Shown: one piece after another, positions 1-9,971 of the stretch
Numbering within the stretch: position 1 is the first letter of the stretch
Layout of the letters: every line of letters starts with the position of its first letter
NCBI RefSeq assembly: GCF_000316575.1
Contig: NC_019682.1
Coordinates: forward strand, 3,966,001-4,030,000
From: Calothrix sp. PCC 7507
GTDB lineage: Bacteria > Cyanobacteriota > Cyanobacteriia > Cyanobacteriales > Nostocaceae
Length of the DNA: 64,000 nt
Reading direction: 5' to 3'
Notes under the pieces: generated by a model
Seen by the model: only the letters and a program-made list of their open reading frames with translations
Database searches by the model: none
Told to the model about the DNA's origin: nothing
Program-made: the position numbers and the translations under genes

Positions 1-1
1 T

Positions 2-970
2 TTGGGAGGACATAAAAATCAACCCGTCCCAGTAGTTACCGCCCTCACCATAACTCGCAACGGTAACGCCATCACCTTGGCGAAACGCTTTTATGATGAA
101 GGCGTGCAAACCTTATCAGACTTCAAAAACTACCTACTCCGCACCCGCAACCAACGCCACACAATGGGAGTAGTCCATCCCGCATCCATGCATAACTTGC
201 TGCTGCGTTACTGGTTAGCCGCTGGTGGAATTGATCCCGATTCCGACGTGGATATGAAGACTATTCCCCCAGCCCAGATGGTAGTTGATTTACAAGGCGG
301 AAGCATTGATGGTTACTGTGTGGGCGAACCTTGGAACTACCGCGCCGCCGTAGAAGGTGCTGGTTTTACCATTGCTAGTGACTTAGAAGTTTGGTTAGGA
401 CACCCCGGTAAAGTTCTCGGTGTGCGGGAAGATTGGGCAGAAGCTTATCCTAACACCCACATTGCTTTAACCAAGGCTTTATTAGAAGCTTGCAAATACT
501 GTGCCAATCCTGAAAATGTTGAAGAAGTGAGGCAGATTTTGGCAAACCGAGATTATGTCAGTACTGATTTAGAGTACATCCAACTCGAAGACCCAGATAT
601 TGCTACTTGTAGCTTAGACCATCCTTTACGACAGTACGCCCATCTCCAGTTTTATTCCGGCTCTGCCATTAACCGTCCCAGTCGAACTGAACAAATTTGG
701 ATTATGAGTCAATTAGCCCGTTGGGGTGACACTCCCTTACCTCGAAACTGGGTGGAAGTTGTAGAAAGAGTCTGCCGAGTGCGTGTATTCAGCACCGCCG
801 CCCGCGAATTAGGTTTAGATATTAGCTACACTCGCCAACCGATTCAGCTATTCGATGGCATACCTTTTAATGGCGATGATCCCATAGCTTATCTCAATAG
901 CTTAGAAATTAAACGTGACTTTTCCATCGCCGAAGTCATCCTTGATGCACCAAGAAAAACAGCAGCATGA
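2..970 (+). CDS. NrtC/CmpC-type transporter protein, C-terminal solute-binding-like domain (5' end outside window)
   Basis: The reading frame is open from the window edge, so this is the 3' part of a longer gene. The 322 visible residues resemble the NrtA/CmpA-like domain fused behind the ATPase domain in NrtC and CmpC, the nitrate and bicarbonate ABC transporter proteins of cyanobacteria. Telling stretches are VVHPASMHNLLLRYWLAAGG, DGYCVGEPWN and LGVREDWAE. In this family the extra domain has a regulatory role at the cytoplasmic face. The partner ATPase gene follows at 1712 after an unusually long spacer. I cannot tell nitrate from bicarbonate specificity. No narB follows the ATPase, which slightly favours the bicarbonate (cmp) version. 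Confidence 0.85.
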   Translation: MGGHKNQPVPVVTALTITRNGNAITLAKRFYDEGVQTLSDFKNYLLRTRNQRHTMGVVHPASMHNLLLRYWLAAGGIDPDSDVDMKTIPPAQMVVDLQGGSIDGYCVGEPWNYRAAVEGAGFTIASDLEVWLGHPGKVLGVREDWAEAYPNTHIALTKALLEACKYCANPENVEEVRQILANRDYVSTDLEYIQLEDPDIATCSLDHPLRQYAHLQFYSGSAINRPSRTEQIWIMSQLARWGDTPLPRNWVEVVERVCRVRVFSTAARELGLDISYTRQPIQLFDGIPFNGDDPIAYLNSLEIKRDFSIAEVILDAPRKTAA

Positions 971-1711
971 ATCAATTCAAAATTCAAAATTCAAAATTAA
1001 AGTAGGGTGGGCATTGCCCACCAACGTAACGCTCTTCTATGACTCTGGAGAGAGAATAATCCAAGCGATTAGAAATCGCGGCTACACAAACAAAGTCCGC
1101 CTGCGCGGACTAACGCCAAAATAGGGTTTCAAATTTAATCTGACGAGAGTAATAAAAGAGCGGTAAATATAAAGTTTTCCAGCAATGGTGGGCAATACTC
1201 ATGTAGAGACGCGATTCTACTCTACGAGAAGCCCTACGGGTGACGCTCCTGCGTCGCTATCGCTAGCGCTCTAAGCGAAGCTATGCCGTTGGCGCAGCCT
1301 CTCGTAGAGAAGGCTTTACTCCAGTTCACGCCACGTGCTTTATGCCGGGAAACCCGTCCACCGGACTGGCTCCTTTATGCAGGCGTTCCCGTCCACCGGA
1401 CTGGCTCACCGCACTCCGTGCGTCTACGCGTCTGAAAGACCAATTTTCTACGCTGAACCGTATTGGCAATGGTGGGCATTGCCCACCCTACTCAGCGCCC
1501 CTCTGCGTTTAAACCTTAACTTTTTACTCCGTTTATCAGTTTCGGAACTTTAACATTCAGCTTTTTATAGCGATCGCCAAGATGGTTAGGACGTTCTAAA
1601 TTACTGAAACCCTTGATGTCATTCCCCATACTTCAACTTCGCTCAGTACAAGTTCCCTAGCCCCTAGTAAAACCAGTACAACCAGTCCCTAGTTATAACT
1701 CCCCAATCGCC
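971..1711. repeat. Repeat-filled spacer inside the transporter operon, no gene seen
   Basis: This 741-base gap separates two genes that normally lie close together. It holds two copies of a 17-base palindrome (GGTGGGCATTGCCCACC at 1006-1022 and 1471-1487) and a partial copy near 1184. A 51-base element at 1065-1115 has a second copy at 2661-2711. A segment around 1210-1320 is rich in short inverted repeats such as CTACGAGA...TCTCGTAG. Reading frames here are only translated repeats. The last 90 bases before 1712 lack the repeats. Confidence 0.75.
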
Positions 1712-2581
1712 ATGCAAAACCGTAACTTGACCATTAATAACGTCACCAGAGACTCACTAGCAAAACCATTAGCAAAAACAACCAGCAACCGCCAGCCTTT
1801 CCTAGAAATTAAAGATGTTTCCAAAGTCTACCCCACAAAAAAAGGCCCCTTCACCGTCCTTGATGGTGTCAACTTAAACGTTAATCAGGGCGAGTTTATT
1901 TGTGTAATCGGTCACTCTGGCTGTGGTAAATCCACTCTGCTAAATATGGTGTCTGGTTTTAACTTTCCCACCTCCGGACAAGTGTTGCTAGAAGGACAAC
2001 CCATCACCCAACCAGGCCCAGATAGAATGGTTGTCTTCCAAAACTACGCTTTGTTACCTTGGCGGACAGCTTTTGAAAATATTTACCTAGCTGTGAATGC
2101 AGTTTACCCCAATAAACCAGAAGCAGAAAAAAGAGCGATCGTGCGGGAAAATCTGACAATGGTGGGACTGGGTGACGCGATGGAAAAAAAACCACCCCAA
2201 ATGTCTGGAGGGATGAGACAACGGGTTTCCATCGCCCGTGCTTTAGCCATTCGTCCTAAAGTCCTGATTTTAGATGAACCTTTTGGGGCGCTAGATGCGA
2301 TTACCAAAGAAGAATTGCAAGAAGAATTGCTAAAAATTTGGGGTGATAATCGCTGCACAGTGTTGATGATTACCCACGATATCGATGAAGCGCTGTTTTT
2401 AGCAGATAAATTGGTGATGATGACCAATGGCCCCCATGCCAAGATAGGCGAAGTCATGGAAATTCCGTTTGGTCGTCCACGCGATCGCGCCCGCATCATG
2501 GAAGATCCACAATATTATAAACTGCGTAACCATGCCCTAGACTTTCTCTTTAACAGATTTGCCCACGATGATGTCGGCTAG
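1712..2581 (+). CDS. NrtD/CmpD-type ABC transporter ATP-binding protein
   Basis: A 289-residue ATPase that would power nitrate or bicarbonate uptake together with the NrtC/CmpC protein encoded upstream. Visible parts are Walker A GHSGCGKST (residues 67-75), the Q-loop Gln near 110, the signature SGGMRQR near 165, Walker B LILDEP (185-190) and the switch His in ITHDIDEA. The C-terminal part ending in FLFNRFAHDD is also typical of the NrtD/CmpD group. About 30 N-terminal residues precede the conserved core. The ATG has no clear Shine-Dalgarno sequence. It is flanked on both sides by copies of the same interspersed repeats, so it may have its own promoter or depend on read-through. Confidence 0.9.
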   Translation: MQNRNLTINNVTRDSLAKPLAKTTSNRQPFLEIKDVSKVYPTKKGPFTVLDGVNLNVNQGEFICVIGHSGCGKSTLLNMVSGFNFPTSGQVLLEGQPITQPGPDRMVVFQNYALLPWRTAFENIYLAVNAVYPNKPEAEKRAIVRENLTMVGLGDAMEKKPPQMSGGMRQRVSIARALAIRPKVLILDEPFGALDAITKEELQEELLKIWGDNRCTVLMITHDIDEALFLADKLVMMTNGPHAKIGEVMEIPFGRPRDRARIMEDPQYYKLRNHALDFLFNRFAHDDVG

Positions 2582-2879
2582 TAACGTTCCCTCATAGGTA
2601 AATATAAAGGTTTCAGCCAATGGTGGGCAATGCCCACCATACGTGTCAACTTAAGCCCTGGCGAATAGAATTCGCGGCTATACAGGCAAAGTCGCCTGGT
2701 GCGGACTAACGTAAAAATAAAAGTAAACGCGATTACAACATCGGTAGTGTCGGTAGTTGATATGAAGTGTTTAGGCGGCGTTTGACGGCCGTAGCGAGAG
2801 TTTTACTCTGTCCGCAGAATCTCAGTGGCTTCAGAGAAAGAGAGTGTCAATAATTAAGGAGCGCAAAAAATCTACTGAA
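2582..2879. repeat. Interspersed repeat copies downstream of the transporter ATPase gene
   Basis: A 17-base palindrome (2622-2638) and a 51-base element (2661-2711) repeat sequences found upstream of the ATPase gene at 1471 and 1065. The string AATATAAAG...TGGTGGGCAAT also occurs on both sides (near 1166 and 2600). No gene is seen. A further palindrome copy lies at 3146-3162, and 3026-3410 contains only short repeats related to GAGACGCGATTCATCGCGTCT. Confidence 0.7.
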
Positions 2880-3026
2880 TTGCAGACCGATGCAATTGTG
2901 TTGCAGCCCGATGCAATTGTGTTGCAGCCCGATGCAATTGTGTTGCAGCCCGATGCAATTGTGTTGCAGCCCGATGCAATTGTGTTGCAGCCTGATGCAA
3001 TTGTGTTGCAGCCCGATGCAATTTGA
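2880..3026 (+). repeat. Seven tandem copies of a 21-base unit
   Basis: A 21-base unit starting TTGCAGCCCGATGCAATT repeats seven times with almost no variation (one base differs in copy 1 and one in copy 6) and ends in TGA. Because 21 is a multiple of three, the array is open in frame and would encode repeats of LQPDAIV from a GTG at 2844. No promoter, ribosome binding site or family resemblance supports a real protein. Each unit contains TTGCA and TGCAA, so the array can fold into a row of small hairpins. Confidence 0.8.
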
Positions 3027-3410
3027 GGACTAAAGTCCTCACTACAAACCTTTAATTAAACCTTTAATTATTTACACCGCTCTATTGATGCAGAAAATTC
3101 TCACTAGTATATTAGCTGTGGGTGTTTACCTAACACCCTTAAGCCGGTGGGCATTGCCCACCCTACAAAAAATGCTGTAGAGACGCGATTCATCGCGTCT
3201 GATTCATCGCGTCTTTAGGTTAGAGAGACGCGATAAATCGCTGTCTCTACAACAAATTTATTCGTCAATTCTTTCTTGACAGATTACTAGTACAGCACGG
3301 CGGAAATAAAGCTACCTTGAGGGAGCGACAAAAAGCATACAGTATATACCTCTTGCTTTCATACTTCATACTTCTCCTGACGGAGACGCTACGCGAACAG
3401 CCTTCTTCTA

Positions 3411-4241
3411 CTAGTGCAATTGATAGCAGATACCTTTGTTAAATGAAACCTGCTTGAATGAGGCATCCAGGTTGATAGTCGTCTCAGCGGTACCGAGAAA
3501 CAGGTAGCCATCTGTTTTTAATTGCTGTTTTACCTTTCTCAGTAAGGCTTTCTTGGTCGCTATATCGTAGTAGATTAAAACATTGCGTAAAAAGATCACG
3601 TCGATTTCGGGAAGTGATGACCAAGATTCCATCAGGTTGATCTGACGAAACTCTGTCATCTGGCGAATTTCGTCCTTGATTTGCCAGTCACTATCTAGCC
3701 GATGAAAGTATTTGTCACGCAGATTTTTAGATAGTCCACGGTTAATTTCAAGTTGGTTATAATGCCCTTTTTCGGCACGCGTTAAAACCTTGGTAGAAAA
3801 ATCGCTAGCAATTAACCTGATAGACCAATTGGTAAGTAAGGGAAAATGTTCACGAATTAGCATAGCGATGCTGTAGGGTTCTTGCCCATTAGAGCAAGCA
3901 GCACACCAAATATTGAGCGATCGCTCAATAGCCCGTTTTTTGATTAACTCTGGTAGTATGTATTGTCTGAGTGCTTCAAAAGGGTGATGATCTCGAAAGA
4001 ATGAGGTTTCATTAGTGACTAACGCCTCGATTGTCTGGGCATGAAGATTGTTAAAGGGTTGAGCCTTTAGATATGCTACCAGTTCAGCAATTAAAGTGAA
4101 TCCTGCTGATTCGGCAATTGGCTGTAAATGTAGCTCCGCAAGATAGCTTTTATTAGCAGACAACACAACTGCTGAATGCTCATGAACTAATTGACGAAGA
4201 TACTCAAAATCATTGGCGCTGACACTGTTAGTCTGTTGCAT
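3411..4241 (-). CDS. cheR: CheR-type chemotaxis protein methyltransferase
   Basis: A 276-residue protein of usual CheR length. CheR transfers methyl groups from S-adenosylmethionine to glutamates on chemoreceptors. Motifs include TNETSFFRD, the SAM-binding segment AACSNGQEPYSIAM and FLRNVLIYYD near the end of the catalytic domain. The start ATG overlaps the stop of cheB by one base (TAATG), so the two are translationally coupled. It is the last gene of the minus-strand run cheA-cheW-mcp-cheB-cheR. Confidence 0.95.
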   Translation of the reverse strand: MQQTNSVSANDFEYLRQLVHEHSAVVLSANKSYLAELHLQPIAESAGFTLIAELVAYLKAQPFNNLHAQTIEALVTNETSFFRDHHPFEALRQYILPELIKKRAIERSLNIWCAACSNGQEPYSIAMLIREHFPLLTNWSIRLIASDFSTKVLTRAEKGHYNQLEINRGLSKNLRDKYFHRLDSDWQIKDEIRQMTEFRQINLMESWSSLPEIDVIFLRNVLIYYDIATKKALLRKVKQQLKTDGYLFLGTAETTINLDASFKQVSFNKGICYQLH

Positions 4242-5314
4242 TACAGACCTGAAAGAGGAATTTTCTGGTCACGAATTCGCCGCATAATTTCACTTGCCAT
4301 TTGGTCAAGGGTGACAATTTGATTAGCAAGTCCAGCATTAACCACAACTCTAGGCATTCCCCACACCACGCTACTAGCTTTGTCTTGGGCTAGCACTTGT
4401 CCACCCGCCTCGCGGATGCACTGACAGCCATGTAACCCATCTTGCCCCATCCCTGTGAGGATAACTGCGATCGCCCCAGCACCATAAACTTCTGCTACCG
4501 AGCGGAAGAGTACATCTACTGAAGGACGACAGGAATTTTCGCTCGGTGCTTGATGAGTCGCCAGTCGAACTACACCTTTGTCGCGTTCCACAACCAAATG
4601 AAAATCTCCCGGTGCAATCCAAGCTTGTCCAGGTTCTAATACTACTCCGGGAACGGCTTCATTGACTGGGATTTGACATTTAGAAGCTAATTGTTCAGCT
4701 AATAGTTTCGTAAACATGGGGGGCATGTGTTGGACAATCAAAATGGGAACTGATAAATCGGCTGGAAGTTCTCTAAGCAATACAGTTAGGGCATTAGGTC
4801 CCCCAGTAGAAACCCCAATTGCTACAACCTCTACCCGCTTTGTATTGGTGTAAACAGGAAAAACAACTGGATGATCAACCGTGCTTGGTGTCGTCAATGG
4901 AGTAGTTCCTGCACCAAATACTTTAATTTTGGGAATTAAATCCGCTTGAATATGTTGATTTATGTCCTCTACACTTCCTAAATTACTAGGTTTTGTGGCA
5001 TAATCTGATGCCCCTAAAGAGAGAGCTTCGAGGGTGGCGATCGCTCCAGTCCGTGTAGAGGTACTGAACATAATCACTGGTAGGTGCGGATAAATTTGTC
5101 GAATCGCAGACAGAGTTTGTAAACCATCCATTTCTGGCATTTCAATATCCAGAATCACAACATCAGGATTAACCTGGGGAATTTTAGCAAGGGCGATGCG
5201 ACCGTTAGCAGCGACTCCTACCACTTCTAGTTCTGGATCGATAGACAAAATCTTACTGATGCGACTCCGAACTACTACCGCGTCATCAACAACTAGTATT
5301 CGGATTTTGGGCAT
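4241..5314 (-). CDS. cheB: CheB-type receptor methylesterase/deamidase with receiver domain
   Basis: A 357-residue two-domain protein. An N-terminal receiver domain (about residues 4-120) carries the phosphorylated Asp in [12 protein letters not shown]. The C-terminal methylesterase domain shows the catalytic Ser in [10 protein letters not shown], His in QHMPPMFT and Asp in GMGQDGL. It would remove receptor methyl groups when phosphorylated by CheA, opposing the neighbouring CheR. It is separated from the receptor gene upstream by 312 bases of repeats. Confidence 0.95.
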   Translation of the reverse strand: MPKIRILVVDDAVVVRSRISKILSIDPELEVVGVAANGRIALAKIPQVNPDVVILDIEMPEMDGLQTLSAIRQIYPHLPVIMFSTSTRTGAIATLEALSLGASDYATKPSNLGSVEDINQHIQADLIPKIKVFGAGTTPLTTPSTVDHPVVFPVYTNTKRVEVVAIGVSTGGPNALTVLLRELPADLSVPILIVQHMPPMFTKLLAEQLASKCQIPVNEAVPGVVLEPGQAWIAPGDFHLVVERDKGVVRLATHQAPSENSCRPSVDVLFRSVAEVYGAGAIAVILTGMGQDGLHGCQCIREAGGQVLAQDKASSVVWGMPRVVVNAGLANQIVTLDQMASEIMRRIRDQKIPLSGL

Positions 5315-5626
5315 TGGGGAATGGGGAATGGGGAATTGGGAATTGGGAATTGGGAATTGGGAATGGGGAATGGGGAACCTAGGGTGGTGTACAAAACCAA
5401 AATCGTTGTAGATCCTCCCAAGGAATGTGGATTACAGCAGTTTTCGTGTATTTAGACCACGCGCTGATATCTGTATTTCTTTCTTCCTTTGCGCCTCTGC
5501 GCCTCTGCGTGAGATATCCTCTTAATAAATCAAGGGACAGTGAAAAAACTAAATTTCTTTCTTCCTTTGCGCCTCTGCGCCTCTGCGTGAGATATCCTCT
5601 TAATAAATCAAGGGACAGCAAAAAAA
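5315..5626. repeat. Heptamer repeats and two tandem 78-base units between cheB and the receptor gene
   Basis: Next to cheB lies a run of GGGAATT/GGGAATG heptamers (5318-5375). From 5475 to about 5630 a 78-base unit containing CCTTTGCGCCTCTGCG occurs twice in a row, nearly identical, ending at the receptor stop codon. Relatives of the unit lie at 46400 and 47342. No gene is seen. Confidence 0.75.
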
Positions 5627-6928
5627 CTAATATATAAACTGGCTAACGACTTTCTGCAAATCTACTGCCATACGCGATAATTCTGTAGCTGCTTCTAACG
5701 TATTACTAGTTCCAATCGTCGTACTTTGAGTATTCAATGCCACAACTGCGATATTTTTGGCAATATCAGATGTCCCTTTGGCTGCTTCAGCAACATTGCG
5801 GCTAATTTCATTTGTCGTTGCTGTTTGTTCTTCAATAGCACTAGCGATCGTACTTTGAAAGTCGTTGATTTGATTGATAATCTCAGTAATCTGAGTGATG
5901 GCTTGAACCGCAGCTTTTGTATCTGTCTGAATTGCTTCAATGCGCTGGCTAATATCTTCAGTCGCATTTGCTGTTTGTTTGGCTAATTCTTTCACCTCAT
6001 TTGCGACTACAGCAAATCCTCTGCCAGCATCTCCGGCTCTTGCGGCCTCAATTGTCGCATTGAGCGCCAGTAAGTTTGTTTGTCCAGCGATCGCCGTAAT
6101 CACTTTAATTACTTTGCCAATTTCAATGCTGCTTTGACCAAGTTTATTAATTGTTTCATTGGTGCTGTCAGCAGTTTTAACGGCTTGAGTTGTGACTTTT
6201 GCCCCTTCAATGATGGTCTTAGCAATTTCTTGAATGCTGGCATTCATCTGCTCTACCGCCGTCAAAATTGTACTGCTATTTTGGCTCACCTGTTCGGCGG
6301 AGCTAGATGCAGAGGTTGCCTGTTCAGCAGTTTGTTCGGCGTTTTGAGTCATTTCTGTGCTAACTGCGGTCAATTCTTCTGATGAAGACGCAACGGCAGT
6401 TGCCACCTCTGCCATCTGTCTGATTGAAGACCTCAAGCTGCTAATCATTTGATTAGCATTATCTGTAAGCTGTTTAAAATCTCCAGCATTGCGTTCTTCA
6501 ATTTGTTTGGATAAATTTCCTTGAGCAACTACAAGAGTTACTTCATTAATACTTTGTAATTGCTCTCTTAAATTTGTAGACATTTGGTTAAAATTATCAA
6601 GTAATCCTTGCCAACTTCCCTCTGCTCCTTTGACAACAACTTGAGAGCCAAGCTTCCCTTCTGTACCAATTTCGGTTGTCAAACGAGAGACTTCTTGGGC
6701 AAAGTTTTGGTTCAAACTTACCAATTCATTAAAAACTAAAACAATTTCACCTAGTTCATTATTCTCGGCAGCTAAACGGACGCTAAAATCACCATTTTTT
6801 ACAGATTTCAGTGCTAATAGTAACGCTTGCAGTTGCTCTTTTGTGACACCATTATCAGCCGACGAAGATACACTATCCTCTGAAGAAGATTTAGAGTTGG
6901 CTGTTTTTGCAGCCCTATTCGTAGTCAT
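5627..6928 (-). CDS. Soluble methyl-accepting chemotaxis protein with HAMP-like repeats
   Basis: A 433-residue receptor without any membrane segment. After a Ser-rich start, HAMP-like helical segments occupy about residues 40-190 ([20 protein letters not shown] and [12 protein letters not shown]). The C-terminal signalling domain has the kinase-contact hairpin [18 protein letters not shown] followed by [15 protein letters not shown]. It should signal to the CheA encoded upstream, through CheW. No sensor domain is recognisable, so the input is unknown; cyanobacterial relatives control motility or pili. It lies 17 bases after cheW. Confidence 0.93.
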   Translation of the reverse strand: MTTNRAAKTANSKSSSEDSVSSSADNGVTKEQLQALLLALKSVKNGDFSVRLAAENNELGEIVLVFNELVSLNQNFAQEVSRLTTEIGTEGKLGSQVVVKGAEGSWQGLLDNFNQMSTNLREQLQSINEVTLVVAQGNLSKQIEERNAGDFKQLTDNANQMISSLRSSIRQMAEVATAVASSSEELTAVSTEMTQNAEQTAEQATSASSSAEQVSQNSSTILTAVEQMNASIQEIAKTIIEGAKVTTQAVKTADSTNETINKLGQSSIEIGKVIKVITAIAGQTNLLALNATIEAARAGDAGRGFAVVANEVKELAKQTANATEDISQRIEAIQTDTKAAVQAITQITEIINQINDFQSTIASAIEEQTATTNEISRNVAEAAKGTSDIAKNIAVVALNTQSTTIGTSNTLEAATELSRMAVDLQKVVSQFIY

Positions 6929-6945
6929 TACAAAGCGCTCCTCAA

Positions 6946-7407
6946 TTAGTGGGTAACGTGATTTATATCTAGAATTTTTTCGGCATCTAAAACTAGCAGA
7001 AATCCATCTGGGAGAGGGTAAGCTCCTGCTAGCATCAAACGCATTTTACCTTTTAAGGTTGTAGGTGGGAGTTGAAATGTATTCTCTGGAAACTCTAAGA
7101 CATCACCAACATTATCGACGAGCAGACTGACTACTTCATCCTCAAAACTTACAATAATATTAAATCCCTGGGCTTCATCTACAAGTTTTATATTTGATTG
7201 GGTCTGCGGTTCGCTCATCTCTAATCGGCGTTGCAAATCGATTACAGTAATAATTTGTCCACGTAAATTAATTAATCCACAGATATCTGGTGGGGCTAAA
7301 GGTATACGAGTTATTGTTTGTGGGCGAATCACTTCTTGAACGTGTCGCACATCAATACCAAAATAAACTCCTTTAAGAAAAAATGTACAAATTTGTTGTT
7401 CAGCCAT
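6946..7407 (-). CDS. cheW: CheW-type coupling protein
   Basis: A 153-residue single CheW domain that links receptor to CheA. Typical stretches are [20 protein letters not shown] followed by [14 protein letters not shown] chose the ATG at 7407 (MAEQQICTF) over an upstream TTG at 7413. It overlaps the end of cheA by eight bases, which fits translational coupling. Confidence 0.93.
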   Translation of the reverse strand: MAEQQICTFFLKGVYFGIDVRHVQEVIRPQTITRIPLAPPDICGLINLRGQIITVIDLQRRLEMSEPQTQSNIKLVDEAQGFNIIVSFEDEVVSLLVDNVGDVLEFPENTFQLPPTTLKGKMRLMLAGAYPLPDGFLLVLDAEKILDINHVTH

Positions 7408-9556
7408 CAGCAATCAATTGCAGCAAATGAGGGTTAGCAATGCGAATTACAGCCTCAATATCAAGGATTTCTGTAATTTTACCCTGAAATACAGCGCACA
7501 AAAGCACACCCGGTCTACTAGAGACACCTGTAATTATCAGTGGTTCTTCTACAATGTCAAGAATCCGCTCAACCACTAGCGCCACGCTGAGTTCTGCGGA
7601 GGGGGAGACAATCACTATCTGGAGTGTCTCTGCAACAGTTGCCCTACTTTGCTCATCGAGGTGATGCTCATGGGAAAATACTTGATGCAAGTCAATTAGC
7701 GGCAAAATTTTCCCGTAAGACTGCACGACATAGTGATTCCCTACTTTCTCTACCGCAGAACAAAGAATCTCTTCGAGCCGAAAGGCAATGGCCAGGGGAA
7801 TGCCCATACGATCGCCTCCTGGCCCCTCAAACAATAATATGGTTTGGCGATCGCTAACTTGGTCTTGGTCTTTTCTGCTGTTTTCAATCAATAACTGCTG
7901 CTTTTGTTTTGCGGTTACACCAGAACTGTTTGCTAAACCAATAACATCAATAATTAATGTCACAGTGCCATCCCCTAAAATAGTTGCTCCAGCAAATAAA
8001 GATAGCGCCTTTAGCTGTTTTCCTAGAGGTTTAAGCATAATGTCTTGGATGTCTTCAATGGTGTCTACAACCAATCCAAATTGATAGTTATCAACTTGCA
8101 AAATTACCAGACTGAATAGTTCCAATTTGGGAACATTATTAGATATTTGTAATACTTGATTTAAATAAACTAATGGTACAAGAGTGTCCCGCAAGCGATA
8201 CACAGGAACATCGTAAAACATCTCAATTTGATTAACTGCCTGTGCTTCTAGGCGTACTAATTCTTGTATACTTGCTTGGGGAATGGCATAGCGATCGCCA
8301 CCACTGCTGACAATTAATGCGGGAATAATCGCCAAGGTCAGGGGAATCTTAATTTTGAATGTCGTTCCTTGTCCTGGCTGGCTATGAATTTCAATCGTGC
8401 CGTTAATTTTATCAATATTAGTCTTGACAATATCCATCCCGACTCCACGCCCAGAAAGCTTTGTCACCTGTTCTGAAGAAGATAAGCCGGGTAAGAAAAT
8501 TAAGTTTATCGCCTCCGATTCACTCATGGACGCAGCTTCGACAGCACTGACTAAACCCAGTTGCTGCGATCGTTTTTTAAGTTTTTCTACATCGATCCCA
8601 CGACCATCATCACCAATTTCAATATTGACTTTGCCGCTTTCATGATAGGCTCTTAAAAATAGCCGTCCCACAGATGACTTTCCACAAGCAGTCCGCTCGG
8701 CTGGGAACTCAATGCCATGATCTATACAGTTGCGTACTAAGTGAGTTAAGGGGTCTTTAATCGCTTCAATAATGCTTTTATCCAGTTCAGTATCTATCCC
8801 CTCCATGTCAACCTTGACTTGTTTACCAGAGGCGATCGCTAAATCGCGGGTGACGCGAGGAAACTTTTGCCAAATGGTACTAATTGATTGCAGCCGAGTT
8901 TTCATGATCTCTTCCTGCAACTGAGATGTCAGAAGACTCAGGTGTTGGCAAGTAGTAGCAAAGCTACTATCCTTAAACTTTGTACTAAATCCGATCACCT
9001 GATTACGGGTTAAAACGAGTTCACCCACCAGGTTCATCACCTGATCTAGCAGGTTAACATTGACTCGGATCTGAGAAGATTCTGATGCTGTCAGGGTTGA
9101 GACTTCCGGGAATTCGTGATTGAGAGGCGTACTATCTGGATTTACTTGTAACCCTTGCTGATGCTCAGTTGACTGCAATTGAGCTAAAGTCGTAATCAGT
9201 GCTGAATAATCGCGATCGCCCTCATGCCTCGTTGCTTCAATTTGGGACAGAATCTGCCGAATGCTGTCAAGTATTTGCAGTAACCCATTGATGATCGTGG
9301 GGGTAATTTCTAGCTGGCCAGTGCGTAAAGACGAGAGCAAATTTTCCCCAGCATGAGCAACTGATTCCAATTTGCGAAACGGTAAAAAGCCGCAGTTTCC
9401 TTTAATTGTGTGGAGTGAGCGATAAATGCGAACTAGGGCTTCTGCTTGTTCTGATGTTTTCTCTATAGAAATAATATCTTGTTCAATTTGATTTAGATTT
9501 TCATAGCTCTCAATGAGGAATGCTTCTATATCATCGTCAATTTCTGTTAACTCCAT
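7400..9556 (-). CDS. cheA: CheA-type chemotaxis histidine kinase
   Basis: A 718-residue kinase. The N-terminal phosphotransfer domain has the phospho-accepting His at about residue 49 (SLHTIKGNCGF). The dimerisation domain begins around RVNVNLLDQVMNLVGELV. The ATP-binding domain shows LVRNCIDHGIE, GDDGRGID and GRGVGMDIV. Two CheW-like modules follow, at about 420-540 (YAIPQASIQELV) and 590-710 (RMGIPLAIAFRLEE). The double CheW module is more elaborate than the standard CheA. It heads the minus-strand chemotaxis run and would phosphorylate the CheB receiver and the divergently encoded CheY. Confidence 0.95.
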   Translation of the reverse strand: MELTEIDDDIEAFLIESYENLNQIEQDIISIEKTSEQAEALVRIYRSLHTIKGNCGFLPFRKLESVAHAGENLLSSLRTGQLEITPTIINGLLQILDSIRQILSQIEATRHEGDRDYSALITTLAQLQSTEHQQGLQVNPDSTPLNHEFPEVSTLTASESSQIRVNVNLLDQVMNLVGELVLTRNQVIGFSTKFKDSSFATTCQHLSLLTSQLQEEIMKTRLQSISTIWQKFPRVTRDLAIASGKQVKVDMEGIDTELDKSIIEAIKDPLTHLVRNCIDHGIEFPAERTACGKSSVGRLFLRAYHESGKVNIEIGDDGRGIDVEKLKKRSQQLGLVSAVEAASMSESEAINLIFLPGLSSSEQVTKLSGRGVGMDIVKTNIDKINGTIEIHSQPGQGTTFKIKIPLTLAIIPALIVSSGGDRYAIPQASIQELVRLEAQAVNQIEMFYDVPVYRLRDTLVPLVYLNQVLQISNNVPKLELFSLVILQVDNYQFGLVVDTIEDIQDIMLKPLGKQLKALSLFAGATILGDGTVTLIIDVIGLANSSGVTAKQKQQLLIENSRKDQDQVSDRQTILLFEGPGGDRMGIPLAIAFRLEEILCSAVEKVGNHYVVQSYGKILPLIDLHQVFSHEHHLDEQSRATVAETLQIVIVSPSAELSVALVVERILDIVEEPLIITGVSSRPGVLLCAVFQGKITEILDIEAVIRIANPHLLQLIADG

Positions 9557-9694
9557 TTCCTTATCGGTTAAACATCTATATCCTTTGTGTTCATGCTAAT
9601 TTAATTGTCAATCTCAGCAATATACTGCTTTAATTTAATGTTTAGATTTTTCATTCTTGAAACGTAATGTTATTTTAATGGTAAAGTAATAAAT

Positions 9695-9971
9695 ATGCAA
9701 TGTCTTCGTTACTATTCAAGTCAAACTTTCAATAATGGTTTTGCTCAAGTCAGACAATGTTACAAATGTAAACAATGTGGTCGTCAGTTTATCGAATCTT
9801 AGAAACCTTAGTGCTACTCCAAAGATGTCAAGCAATTATGTCTCAAGATGGATGCATTTTAAAGTTATAAATCTACGATAAATCGAGCGGGTGAAAGATA
9901 TTCACCACACGACAATTTTGCATTGGCTTCCTAAAGCTAGGCTTGACTTAGATGAAATTTCAAATACTTAA
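9695..9971 (+). pseudogene. Remnant of an IS1-like transposase in the cheA/cheY spacer
   Basis: From 9695 a short frame reads MQCLRYYSS and then CYKCKQCGRQFIES before a stop, matching the N-terminal zinc ribbon of cyanobacterial IS1-type transposases. At about 9884-9971, after stops, another piece reads IERVKDIHHTTILHWLPKA, matching their helix-turn-helix. The first CxxC of the ribbon is partly lost. The catalytic part is absent. The relic sits between the divergent cheA and cheY starts; the rest of the 604-base spacer is AT-rich with no other gene. Confidence 0.65.

Noticed and set aside
1335-1553. 72-codon frame in the transporter spacer
   Set aside because: It is a translation of interspersed repeats, including the 17-base palindrome, with no family resemblance.
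2844-3026. 60-codon frame with LQPDAIV repeats as a protein
   Set aside because: The frame exists only because the repeat unit is 21 bases; no ribosome binding site or conserved domain supports it.
2880-3026. CRISPR array
   Set aside because: The unit is 21 bases with no variable spacers and no cas gene is nearby.
5379-5637. Frames on both strands between cheB and the receptor gene
   Set aside because: They are translations of the tandem 78-base repeat.
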